From: Bacteroidia bacterium
GTDB taxonomy: Bacteria > Bacteroidota > Bacteroidia > UKL13-3
Direction: 5' to 3'
Length of the DNA stretch: 35,273 nucleotides
Assembly: GCA_018058135.1 (NCBI GenBank)
Contig: JAGPCK010000030.1
Span: 1-35,273, forward strand
The notes under the pieces were generated by a model, which ran no database searches, had not been told where the DNA came from, and saw nothing but the letters and a program-made list of their open reading frames with translations. Shown piece by piece: positions 1-7,710 of this stretch. The first letter of the stretch is position 1; the number at the start of each line of letters is the position of its first letter. A program made the translations under genes and the position numbers.

Positions 1-136
1 CGAAGCGAAGAACGCCACTGATTGCACAGATTGCACAAATTAGCTCACGGTCTATTTACTCTCCTCCACATAAACACTTACACACCTAAACACTCACAAA
101 GCACTTCATTAAACATTAAGAATTAAGAATTCAAAA

Positions 137-157
137 TTAAGCGAAGCATTCGCTTAA
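137..157. repeat. Perfect hairpin upstream of purQ
   Basis: Arms TTAAGCGAA and TTCGCTTAA (9 bp, perfect) enclose the loop GCA. The hairpin ends 7 nt before the purQ promoter element, where the -33 region would lie. It could be an operator, or a terminator for an upstream gene outside the window. There is no T-run on the plus strand; read on the minus strand it is followed by TTTT. The flanking DNA (1-136) is AT-rich and I see no gene in it. Confidence 0.5.
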
Positions 158-163
158 AAGGTG

Positions 164-171
164 TAATTTTG
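164..171 (+). promoter_or_regulatory. Bacteroidota -7 element of purQ
   Basis: TAATTTTG fits the Bacteroidota -7 consensus TAnnTTTG and ends 18 nt before the purQ ATG. No clear -33 TTG is visible; a hairpin occupies that position. Confidence 0.55.
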
Positions 172-189
172 CCACTCAATTTTCACAAT

Positions 190-870
190 ATGAAATTCGG
201 TGTAGTTATTTTTCCGGGCTCCAACTGCGATCAGGATGCCATCAACGTGTTACAGGAATATTCCAACCAAACGGTAGAGAAGCTTTGGCATAAGGATACT
301 GATTTGAAAGGATGCGATTTTATTCTGCTGCCGGGCGGTTTTTCTTACGGTGACTACCTGCGCTCAGGCGCTATTGCCCAACTTTCGCCCATTATGCAAA
401 GTGTAAAAGAGTTTGCCAAAAATGGCGGCTATGTGATGGGAATTTGCAACGGATTTCAGATTTTGTGCGAGGCCGGTTTATTGCCCGGAGCCTTGTTGCG
501 TAATGACCATACCAAATTTTTGTGCAGCAACGTGTACCTCAAATGCGAGAACACGGATTTGTTGATTACCCGAAACATTGATGCTTCCAAAGCCCTTAAA
601 ATTCCTATTGCCCACGGTGAGGGCCGTTTTTATGCGGATGAGGCCACCATCAAACAAATTACCGACAACAACCAGGTGATGTTCCGCTATTGCGATGCTG
701 AGGGCAATGTAACGCCTGAGGCCAACCCCAACGGGTCTTTGCACAACATTGCGGGTATTTGCAACGAAGGCCGCAACGTGTTTGGCATGATGCCTCACCC
801 CGAGCGGGCCGCTTCTGAGCTGCTCTTCAATACCGATGGCGTAGCCCTTTTCGAAAGTATTGTAGCTTAA
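190..870 (+). CDS. purQ: Phosphoribosylformylglycinamidine synthase, glutaminase subunit
   Basis: PurQ hydrolyses glutamine and passes ammonia to PurL, with PurS, in the fourth step of purine synthesis (FGAR to FGAM) in the cytosol. The 226-residue protein is a complete class I glutamine amidotransferase. The nucleophile elbow GICNGFQ has Cys86, and the HPE motif has His203 and Glu205. The N-terminal FPGSNCDQD is typical of PurQ. I chose the ATG at 190, not the TTG at 169, because the TTG overlaps the promoter element and homology begins at MKFGVV. A separate PurQ implies the small-PurL/PurS form of the enzyme rather than the long fused PurL. It appears monocistronic, since gltX has its own promoter 41 nt downstream. 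Confidence 0.97.
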   Translation: MKFGVVIFPGSNCDQDAINVLQEYSNQTVEKLWHKDTDLKGCDFILLPGGFSYGDYLRSGAIAQLSPIMQSVKEFAKNGGYVMGICNGFQILCEAGLLPGALLRNDHTKFLCSNVYLKCENTDLLITRNIDASKALKIPIAHGEGRFYADEATIKQITDNNQVMFRYCDAEGNVTPEANPNGSLHNIAGICNEGRNVFGMMPHPERAASELLFNTDGVALFESIVA

Positions 871-910
871 GGTTTTCTTGTCATTTTTCCCGTTAAATGA
901 GGGAAAAAAT

Positions 911-918
911 TATCTTTG
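911..918 (+). promoter_or_regulatory. -7 element of gltX, implying a near-leaderless mRNA
   Basis: TATCTTTG matches TAnnTTTG exactly and ends only 8 nt before the gltX ATG. Transcription starting a few bases downstream of the element would leave almost no 5' leader. The -33 region is not obvious. Confidence 0.55.
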
Positions 919-926
919 CCGCACTT

Positions 927-2465
927 ATGACAGAGAGAAGAGTTAGAGTGCGTTTTGCGCCCAGCCCCACCGGCCCCTTACACATTGGTGGCGTACGTAC
1001 TGCACTATACAATTATTTATTTGCCCGCAAAAACGGGGGCGACTTTGTACTGCGCATTGAAGACACCGACCAAAGCCGCTTTGTGCCCGGTGCTGAACAA
1101 TACATTATTGAATCACTCAAATGGTTGGGCATTGAACCCAATGAAGGCATAGGATTTGGTGACGGTTCCCACGCTCCTTACCGCCAAAGCGACCGTAAAG
1201 CAGAAGGTACTTATGCTAAATATGCCGAGCAACTACTGGCCTCGGGCCATGCCTACTACGCCTTTGATACTCCGGAAGAACTGGAAGCCATGCGCGAGCG
1301 GTTAAAAGCCTCCAACATTGGTGCACAGTACGACAGCATTACCCGCATGGCCATGAAAAATTCCCTTACCTTGTCGGAAGATGAGGTAAAGCGCAGAATT
1401 GAAGCGGGCGAGCCGTATGTTATCCGTATAAAGTTGCCTAAGAAAGAAGAAGTAAAATTCCATGACATGATACGCGGATGGGTAAGTGTGAGCACCTCGC
1501 AAATGGACGACAAAGTGTTGTTCAAAAGTGACGGTATGCCCACCTACCATTTGGCCAACGTAGTAGATGATTATATGATGGAAACCTCTCACGTTATTCG
1601 TGGGGAAGAGTGGTTACCCTCGGCTCCGCTGCACGTGTTGCTGTACCGTTACCTGGGTTGGGAAGAAGTAATGCCGCAATTTGCGCACTTACCGCTTTTA
1701 TTAAAACCTGAAGGCAACGGAAAATTAAGCAAACGAGATGGCGACCGTTTAGGTTTCCCCGTGTTTCCGTTGGAATGGAAAGATCCGGCTTCGGGCGAGG
1801 TATCGAGTGGTTACCGCGAAACAGGTTATTTCCCTGAAGCGGTGGTGAACATGCTGGCCCTGTTGGGCTGGAATGCCGGCAACAACCAGGAAATGTTCAG
1901 CAAAGAGGAGTTGATTAACTCCTTTAGCATTGAGCGCGTAAGTAAACACGGAGCCAAGTTTGACCAAAACAAAGCCAAGTGGTTCAATCAACAGTACCTG
2001 CGTTTGCTACCTGATGCCATGATTGCTGAAAGGTTAAAACCTGTACTAACCGCTAACGGAGTTACTGCAGAAGATACTTACATCGAACAAGTGTGTGCGC
2101 TGATGAAAGAGAAAGTAACCTTCCCTAAAGACGTATGGGAAATGGGCAGCTACTTTTTTGTGGAGCCCGCCACCTTTGATACCGAAGTAGCTAAAAAACG
2201 CTGGAAAGAAACTACCCCGGCTTTTATACTGGCCTTAAAAGATGCGTATGCGACCTGCGATAATTTAACAGCTGCTGAAGCCGAGCGTTTGTTCAATGAA
2301 GTATTGGCTGCGCAAGGTTTACAAAGTAAAGACGTGTTGCAGGTATTCCGCCTCAGTATTTCAGGTGTGGGTGCAGGGGCACCTATTTTTGAAACGGTGG
2401 AATTACTGGGCAAGGAACGGGTAACCCAACGCATGCAACGAGCAGTTAACGAAATAAACATATGA
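927..2465 (+). CDS. gltX: Glutamate--tRNA ligase
   Basis: This class I aminoacyl-tRNA synthetase charges tRNA-Glu using ATP. The 512-residue protein shows the HIGH-type signature HIGG at residues 19-22 after RFAPSPTGPL, and the KMSKS-type loop KLSKR at 266-270. Length is normal for the family. The reading frame is open from 897, but the ATG at 927 is preferred because the upstream part would overlap the -7 element and MTERRVRVRFAPSPTG is the usual N-terminus. Its stop overlaps the start of the next gene (ATGA), so the downstream lipoprotein is probably translationally coupled to it. There is no Shine-Dalgarno sequence, as expected in this phylum. Confidence 0.97.
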   Translation: MTERRVRVRFAPSPTGPLHIGGVRTALYNYLFARKNGGDFVLRIEDTDQSRFVPGAEQYIIESLKWLGIEPNEGIGFGDGSHAPYRQSDRKAEGTYAKYAEQLLASGHAYYAFDTPEELEAMRERLKASNIGAQYDSITRMAMKNSLTLSEDEVKRRIEAGEPYVIRIKLPKKEEVKFHDMIRGWVSVSTSQMDDKVLFKSDGMPTYHLANVVDDYMMETSHVIRGEEWLPSAPLHVLLYRYLGWEEVMPQFAHLPLLLKPEGNGKLSKRDGDRLGFPVFPLEWKDPASGEVSSGYRETGYFPEAVVNMLALLGWNAGNNQEMFSKEELINSFSIERVSKHGAKFDQNKAKWFNQQYLRLLPDAMIAERLKPVLTANGVTAEDTYIEQVCALMKEKVTFPKDVWEMGSYFFVEPATFDTEVAKKRWKETTPAFILALKDAYATCDNLTAAEAERLFNEVLAAQGLQSKDVLQVFRLSISGVGAGAPIFETVELLGKERVTQRMQRAVNEINI

Positions 2466-2995
2466 GTTCAAAAGCCCTGTTATTTTTTACACTGCTGTGC
2501 ACGGGTCTATTGTCCTCGTGTATGCTGGCCACATTTGACCGCACACCTGGCGAACGATTAGCCGAAGTGCCTGCAGAGTTTCAGGGTGTATACAAACAAA
2601 TTCCTTCTGCAAAATACAAGGCTGATATGGAAGACTCCACCCGCCTTGTTTTGGGCAACAACTGGTGGGAGTTAAAACGAATTGATAGTACAGAGCGCTA
2701 CTACATGGGCGATTCCATTGTGTTGAGCAAAACGGACAACTATTATTTTATCTCTGTCAAAAATTACAACCGTAAATACTGGTACGTTTTTATTGCTGAA
2801 AAAAGTGCACCTGATAAAATAGTGTTGCGCCCTGTGTTACCCAAAGTGGGGTGCTATAAGATTAAAAGACGATTGACTGTGTTGAAGAATACCGGAGAAG
2901 ATGTGGTGTACCAAATGGATGAGGCAGCACTCATTCGCTATTACCGCAAAGCCATTCGTAAAAAACCCGGGTTTGAATTAATTAAAGAAAAATAA
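2462..2995 (+). CDS. Small lipoprotein of unknown function
   Basis: The 177-residue protein starts with a lipoprotein signal: a hydrophobic stretch and the lipobox LSSC with Cys20 as the lipidation site, so it should sit in the inner or outer membrane facing the periplasm. The rest is basic and rich in Tyr, Lys and Arg (WWELKRID, RRLTVLK), with no domain I recognise. It overlaps gltX by 4 nt (ATGA), and its stop directly abuts the start of the mutase gene (TAAATG). It is therefore the middle gene of a tight gltX operon, but nothing in the sequence links it functionally to its neighbours. Confidence 0.85.
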   Translation: MSSKALLFFTLLCTGLLSSCMLATFDRTPGERLAEVPAEFQGVYKQIPSAKYKADMEDSTRLVLGNNWWELKRIDSTERYYMGDSIVLSKTDNYYFISVKNYNRKYWYVFIAEKSAPDKIVLRPVLPKVGCYKIKRRLTVLKNTGEDVVYQMDEAALIRYYRKAIRKKPGFELIKEK

Positions 2996-3403
2996 ATGAA
3001 ACGACCCATACGTGTATTAGTGGCCAAAGTAGGACTTGACGGGCACGACCGCGGAGCCAAAGTAATTGCTACCGCCCTGCGCGATGCCGGCATGGAAGTA
3101 ATTTACACCGGCCTGCGCCAAACACCTGAAATGGTAGTGAACACTGCCCTGCAGGAAGACGTGGATGCCATAGGCATAAGCATACTCTCCGGAGCACACA
3201 ACACCGTGTTTCCGAAAGTGCTGGAGCTGATGAAAGCAAAAGGATTAACGGATGTATTGCTAACCGGTGGCGGCATTATACCGGATAACGACTTGCAGGC
3301 ACTGATGACCTCAGGCGTAGGAAAACTTTTCCCTCCGGGTACCAACACGGGCGACATTGCCGGTTACATACAAGAGTGGGTAGCTGCTCACCGTAATTTT
3401 TAA
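2996..3403 (+). CDS. Stand-alone cobalamin-binding domain (methylmalonyl-CoA mutase C-terminal type)
   Basis: The 135-residue protein consists only of the B12-binding Rossmann-like domain of acyl-CoA mutases. The DxHxxG motif (DGHDRG, near residue 15) supplies the His that ligates cobalt in base-off binding. SILSGAH and LTGGG are the other family signatures. It lacks the catalytic TIM barrel, so it must pair with a separate large subunit, as in isobutyryl-CoA or 2-hydroxyisobutyryl-CoA mutases and some split methylmalonyl-CoA mutases. That partner is not in the window. The start immediately follows the previous stop, and an enoyl-CoA hydratase lies 31 nt downstream, which suits acyl-CoA metabolism. 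The exact substrate cannot be read from this domain. Confidence 0.92.
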   Translation: MKRPIRVLVAKVGLDGHDRGAKVIATALRDAGMEVIYTGLRQTPEMVVNTALQEDVDAIGISILSGAHNTVFPKVLELMKAKGLTDVLLTGGGIIPDNDLQALMTSGVGKLFPPGTNTGDIAGYIQEWVAAHRNF

Positions 3404-3434
3404 TTTTTTTTGATTCTGGTAAAAAACAATTCCC

Positions 3435-4211
3435 ATGTACAACAACATTGTTACTGAAATAAAAAACAACATCTGCTACATTACCATCAACCGCGAGAGC
3501 AAGATGAATGCCCTCAACATTGAAACCCTGGCAGAAATTAAAACAGCCGTTGAAAGCATTTACACCAATGCTGACGTAAAAGGCGTGATACTTACCGGGG
3601 CCGGACAAAAAGCTTTTGCAGCCGGTGCTGATATTGCTGAGTTTGCCAACTTTACCGTAGAACAAGGTGCACGTATGAGTGCCGATGGACATGCCGTAAT
3701 GAATGCCATTGAAAACTGCCCCAAGCCGGTAATTGCAGCCGTAAACGGTTTTGCTTTAGGGGGAGGTTGCGAACTTGCCATGTGTTGCCACATGCGCATT
3801 GCTGCAGAGAATGCCAAGTTTGGACAGCCTGAAGTAAACCTGGGCATTATACCGGGTTACGCGGGTACACAACGTTTGCCCCAGTTAATTGGCAAAGGCC
3901 GTGCACTGGAACTGTTGATGACAGGTGATGCCATTAATGCAGCAGAGGCGCACCGTTTAGGCTTGGTTAACCACGTGGTTGCCCCTGAACAATTGTTGCC
4001 CAAATGCGAAGAGATACTGAGTAAAATTGCAGGCAAGGCACCCTTGGCTATTGCGAGCATTATTGAGTGTGTAAACACCTCGTTTAACAAAACCAAAGAC
4101 GGGAACCAACTGGAGATAACTGAATTTGGCAACTTCTTCGCAACGGAAGACTTTAAAGAAGGCACCACCGCTTTTTTAGGCAAACGCAAAGCAGAGTTTA
4201 AAGGAAAATAA
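3435..4211 (+). CDS. Enoyl-CoA hydratase/isomerase family protein
   Basis: This is a crotonase-fold enzyme of 258 residues, the usual length. Both hydratase glutamates are present: Glu113 in the GGGCE oxyanion-hole motif and Glu133 in PEVNLGIIPG. That predicts syn-hydration of 2-enoyl-CoA in the cytosol. TQRLPQLIG is also typical. Together with the upstream cobalamin domain it suggests branched-chain or odd-chain acyl-CoA breakdown; 3-hydroxybutyryl-CoA dehydratase is an alternative. A strong terminator follows 20 nt after the stop, closing the gltX-to-crotonase transcription unit. Substrate specificity is not determined. Confidence 0.93.
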   Translation: MYNNIVTEIKNNICYITINRESKMNALNIETLAEIKTAVESIYTNADVKGVILTGAGQKAFAAGADIAEFANFTVEQGARMSADGHAVMNAIENCPKPVIAAVNGFALGGGCELAMCCHMRIAAENAKFGQPEVNLGIIPGYAGTQRLPQLIGKGRALELLMTGDAINAAEAHRLGLVNHVVAPEQLLPKCEEILSKIAGKAPLAIASIIECVNTSFNKTKDGNQLEITEFGNFFATEDFKEGTTAFLGKRKAEFKGK

Positions 4212-4230
4212 GAACACCCCATACTTTTTG

Positions 4231-4260
4231 AAAGCCACCCCGAAACGGGTGGCTTTTTTA
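4231..4260 (+). terminator. Rho-independent terminator of the gltX-crotonase unit
   Basis: Perfect 10-bp arms AAAGCCACCC and GGGTGGCTTT enclose the six-base loop CGAAAC and run into six T residues. It marks the boundary between the conserved core and the accessory island. The 208 bp from here to the next gene are AT-rich, with no recognisable structure. Confidence 0.88.
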
Positions 4261-4467
4261 TTGTATCGCTTGGCGAAATACTAAAACTTGTTATCTTGCA
4301 GTTGAAAAATGTATCTGTATGATAGCTGAACCTAACTACTTCTTCTGTTTTAATTATAACGCAATCGCATCTCCACATAAAGACTTATGGATAGAATGCT
4401 ATTTTACAAATCGAAACAAAGGCTCGCATATATAATAGAACTAAAGTTTGATTAATAACAAATAATT

Positions 4468-5223
4468 ATGGTAGAAGAGCATCCTGTTTTCATAGCTCCT
4501 GAAAATATTGAAATAAAGGTTTGGAGATATATGGATTTTACAAAAATGATTTCACTAATTGACACACGTAGACTTTTTTTTACAAGAGCTGATCTTTTTA
4601 GCGATCCATTTGAGGGTTCTTATCCTAAGATAAATGTTGAAGCAAGAAATTTTGTGCCACAAGAAATTCCTGAAGAAGAAAGTGAAAATTATTTAGAGGC
4701 GATGAAAAAAATGGGTAATACAAACAAGCATTGGCCACGATATACAGCTATAAGCTGTTGGCATATGAATGAATACGAGTCAGCTGCAATGTGGAGTCTT
4801 TATCTTAAAAGTGATGAAGGAATTGCTGTCCAGTCAACTTATAAAAAATTAAAGAAAAGCATTATAGATGATAATAAAGTATACCTTGGAATAGTAAAGT
4901 ATATTGACTACGAGAAGGACTACATTGACGCTGGAAATTTGTTTGGGCCTTTTGTTCACAAAAGAAAAAGCTTTGAACATGAAAGAGAATTAAGAGGCGT
5001 TCTAATGAAATGGCCAAAATCTACAAATGGCATTGATTTTCAAGAGGAAACAATAGCTGGAGGGGTTCCCATTAAAGTTGATATAGAAGAGTTGATAGAG
5101 AAAATTTATGTCGCCCCTAACGCTCCGAGATGGTTTGTAGATTTAGTAAAAACTGCAATAAAAAGATACGGATATAACATAGAAGTAATTCATTCAGAAT
5201 TGAGCAACGCTCCGATGTTTTAA
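4468..5223 (+). CDS. DUF2971 domain protein
   Basis: The 251-residue soluble protein has the layout of the DUF2971 family. An N-terminal WRYMDFTKMISLIDTRRLFF is followed by FTRADLFSDPFEGSYP, then a central SCWHMNEYESAAMWSLY and EGIAVQST. The molecular function of the family is unknown; it is common in variable genomic islands and near defence genes. No signal peptide or membrane segment is seen. It is the first gene of the accessory island, and its AT-rich codon choice differs from that of the core genes. No -7 element matching the consensus is visible upstream. Confidence 0.8.
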   Translation: MVEEHPVFIAPENIEIKVWRYMDFTKMISLIDTRRLFFTRADLFSDPFEGSYPKINVEARNFVPQEIPEEESENYLEAMKKMGNTNKHWPRYTAISCWHMNEYESAAMWSLYLKSDEGIAVQSTYKKLKKSIIDDNKVYLGIVKYIDYEKDYIDAGNLFGPFVHKRKSFEHERELRGVLMKWPKSTNGIDFQEETIAGGVPIKVDIEELIEKIYVAPNAPRWFVDLVKTAIKRYGYNIEVIHSELSNAPMF

Positions 5224-5234
5224 AAAACTTCACA

Positions 5235-5253
5235 TAACATGGGTTCTGCGTTA
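5235..5253 (+). repeat. TAAC...GTTA short inverted boxes between island genes
   Basis: The boxes TAAC (5235-5238) and GTTA (5250-5253) are complementary and 11 nt apart. They recall the outer boxes of the longer hairpin at 8839-8969 without its long arms. This may be a degenerate recombination-site remnant or chance. It lies in the 87-nt gap between the DUF2971 and DUF4041 genes. Confidence 0.25.
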
Positions 5254-5310
5254 GTGGAACGGTAGTGGGAAAAGAAACATTTGAGCAATTAACAAACGAT
5301 ATATAAATTT

Positions 5311-6678
5311 ATGGGACTATTTGATTTTTTAAAGAAAAAAGAGTTTGAAGAAATCAAACAACTCAAATTACAACTTGAGAGATACAAACCTATTACCGAC
5401 ATTGAAGTGGAGGTTGAAAATCAGAAAAAGAGTTTGGAGAAAATGATTAGTTCAAAAAACACTGAAATAAAAGCCATTGAGACAGAGTTCGATAAACTAA
5501 ATATTAACTACCAAAGTGCATTAGATACCTATAAAAATCTTCGTAAAGAAGTAAGTGTTTTTGAAAGCAAATTAGACCTAATTGAATTTGGGATATATGA
5601 ACCTGTCTATGACTTTGAAAGGTCAGACGATTACAGAGAAGAACAAAACAAAATTATTCAAATTCAAAAAGAAATGATCTCAGCTGACACAGCTGCAATC
5701 TGTAACACAAGCTGGACAGTAGAGGGTAGCGAAGCAAAAGGGAGAGCGGTCGTGAAGGTATACAAAAAACTAATGTTGAGAGCATTTAATGGTGAATCTG
5801 ACGTCTTAATTTCTAAGGTGAAGTGGAATAATGTGAACCAGATGAAAGAACGGATGCAAAAATTATTTGATGCTATAAATAAATTAGGTCAGGGATTTCA
5901 GGTATTTATAAACAGACAATATTTTGACTTAAAACTTAAGGAACTTATTCTGGAATATGAGTACCAATTAAAAAGACAGCAGGAAAAAGAGGAAATGCGA
6001 GCAATTCAGGAAGAATTAAGGGAGGAGGAAAAAGCAAAAAGAGAGTTTGAACAAGCTCAACGGGAGGCCGAAAAAGAAGAAGCTGCCTATCAAAAGGCAT
6101 TGGATAAAGCGAGAAAAGAATATGAAGTTTCGACTGGTGAAAAACATGATAAACTTCAAGCCCAGATTGAAAAATTAGAGCAAGAACTTAAAGAATCACA
6201 GGAGAAAAAAGAACGTGCCTTATCAATGGCTCAACAGACGAAGAGAGGGCACGTTTATATAATTTCTAATATCGGTTCATTCGGGGAAAATGTATACAAA
6301 ATTGGTATGACAAGACGATTAGAGCCTGTAGACAGAATCAAAGAGTTGGGTGATGCGTCTGTTCCTTTTCAATTTGATATTCACGCAATGATTTATTCAG
6401 ATGAAGCTCCTGCACTTGAAAACGAGTTACACAAAGCATTTACTAACAAAAAAGTTAATATGTTGAATTATCGAAAGGAGTTTTTCAACGTAACACTAGA
6501 CGAAATAGAACAAAAAGTAAAAGAAATTGGGCTTGATGCTGAATTCTCAAAACTACCAGAAGCAATGGAGTATAGAGAAACATTAGCAATTATTGAGAAA
6601 CTTAATTCACAGGTGAAACCTAAGACAGTTGACGAAATAATTGCAGAAGAATTTCCAAGTAGCTTGGCGAGACAATGA
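5311..6678 (+). CDS. DUF4041 and GIY-YIG (T5orf172/Mug113-type) nuclease, SNIPE-like
   Basis: The 455-residue protein has an N-terminal amphipathic MGLFDFLKKKEFEE, a coiled-coil (about 10-75), a DUF4041-like region (about 85-215), a long charged coiled-coil (about 215-310) and a C-terminal GIY-YIG domain. The nuclease domain shows HVYIIS (314-319), YKIGMT (329-334), Arg342 in DRIKEL and the metal-binding Glu370 in LENELH, so it looks catalytically intact. The same domain order occurs in phage-associated proteins and in the membrane-linked anti-phage nuclease described as SNIPE, which cuts phage DNA during entry. The start here could act as a membrane-binding helix, since there is no transmembrane segment. 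The defence role is inferred. It stands alone, with no partner overlapping it. Confidence 0.82.
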   Translation: MGLFDFLKKKEFEEIKQLKLQLERYKPITDIEVEVENQKKSLEKMISSKNTEIKAIETEFDKLNINYQSALDTYKNLRKEVSVFESKLDLIEFGIYEPVYDFERSDDYREEQNKIIQIQKEMISADTAAICNTSWTVEGSEAKGRAVVKVYKKLMLRAFNGESDVLISKVKWNNVNQMKERMQKLFDAINKLGQGFQVFINRQYFDLKLKELILEYEYQLKRQQEKEEMRAIQEELREEEKAKREFEQAQREAEKEEAAYQKALDKARKEYEVSTGEKHDKLQAQIEKLEQELKESQEKKERALSMAQQTKRGHVYIISNIGSFGENVYKIGMTRRLEPVDRIKELGDASVPFQFDIHAMIYSDEAPALENELHKAFTNKKVNMLNYRKEFFNVTLDEIEQKVKEIGLDAEFSKLPEAMEYRETLAIIEKLNSQVKPKTVDEIIAEEFPSSLARQ

Positions 6679-6892
6679 GTACCTCTTCTGATAGCGGACT
6701 GAACCTCAGAAATAATGTGGCTCATTGTTTTTACGACTATTAGGAATACCATCCTGACCAAATGTTTTTATTATTAGCAGCATTGCTTCGACTTGCAAAA
6801 TATGATTATACAAACAAGACAAAAAAGCCCAGCAGCTAAAAGGCGCAAGCAGGTATGACGACCTGATAAATAAAGAATAAACAAAATCGAAT

Positions 6893-7477
6893 ATGAAAAT
6901 ACTAGTAAATAAAATCTTGATTATTGTATCAATTATGTCATGTTCTTGCAATTTAACGACAGACCGAGAACAAAAAACAGAAAAAACAATAGAAGATATA
7001 GAAAACCTTCAAGGGGCTGCCAAAATTGAAAAGCAGAATTCATCAATAACTGACAATGGATTCCTTGGTTCATTTAAGTTAAATCAGGAAGGACAGGTAA
7101 TCGACTATTTTGTTACAATAACTAAGGTTATTGACAACGATAAAATGAAAGATGAATATATAAAGCCTGATCAAGGAAATAAATACATTACAATTGAAGT
7201 AATTTTTAGAAACCCGAAAAATTCAAACATTCAAATCACGCCAAACCCTTGGTTCTTTAAGCTAATGGACGAAATGGGTGAAACATACGATATTGCTTCA
7301 GCAGCTCAACAACCTAACAATATAATAAATTCAGGTGCAATAAATCCGGACAGGCAAGCTAAAGGGACAGTTACTTTTGAAGTACCAAGCGAATTTAAGC
7401 CCTATGTAATAAAATTTAATCCATTCAATGAACAAGGTGTGTTTTTAAAAGAGAATATTGAGTTTCTATTGAATTAA
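6893..7477 (+). CDS. DUF4352 lipoprotein
   Basis: The 194-residue protein has a short hydrophobic signal ending in IMSC, so Cys17 is the likely lipidation site (Cys19 is an alternative). The mature part (about 50-190) is an immunoglobulin-like DUF4352 domain. Its pattern is a KYITIEVIFRNPKN strand pair, a PWFFKLMDEMGETYD segment, a conserved GAINPDRQAKGTVTFEVP turn, and a final IKFNPF strand. Such domains are extracytoplasmic and often of unknown role. The 214-nt gap upstream holds no gene. It lies in the accessory island, but its lipoprotein nature does not fit an obvious toxin or nuclease role. Confidence 0.8.
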   Translation: MKILVNKILIIVSIMSCSCNLTTDREQKTEKTIEDIENLQGAAKIEKQNSSITDNGFLGSFKLNQEGQVIDYFVTITKVIDNDKMKDEYIKPDQGNKYITIEVIFRNPKNSNIQITPNPWFFKLMDEMGETYDIASAAQQPNNIINSGAINPDRQAKGTVTFEVPSEFKPYVIKFNPFNEQGVFLKENIEFLLN

Positions 7478-7537
7478 CATGAAGCACCAACCAAGAAGCA
7501 AGAAGTAAACAATGGGCAGAAAAGCATTAATAAATAA

Positions 7538-7640
7538 TCCCTTCCTAATCGTAGGTTCCTGCCTACGATTTTACTTTTATGTAGCTTGTAGCTACAAGAG
7601 CACCGGACCTTATTAAAACGCACTGTACGCGCAACCCTCT
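7538..7640. repeat. Two-hairpin intergenic repeat, copy A
   Basis: Hairpin 1 has perfect 9-bp arms AATCGTAGG (7547-7555) and CCTACGATT (7562-7570) with a six-base loop. Element 2 is the perfect 14-bp palindrome CTTGTAGCTACAAG (7585-7598). A conserved tail with CCTTATTAAAACGCACTG follows. The unit matches copies at 9714-9856 and 10625-10784 but lacks the 44-nt 3' block those carry. It lies between the DUF4352 and DUF4365 genes. Confidence 0.85.
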
Positions 7641-7710
7641 ATCTGTAGCTTGGATTTATGCATCATTTCAAACATTAATGTTAAATAAATCGACCTGAAT
7701 TTAAAATTAA

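Noticed and set aside
20..40. Short direct repeat of GATTGCACA near the window start
   Set aside because: Two imperfect copies in AT-rich DNA with no gene context; likely slippage or leftover of an element outside the window.
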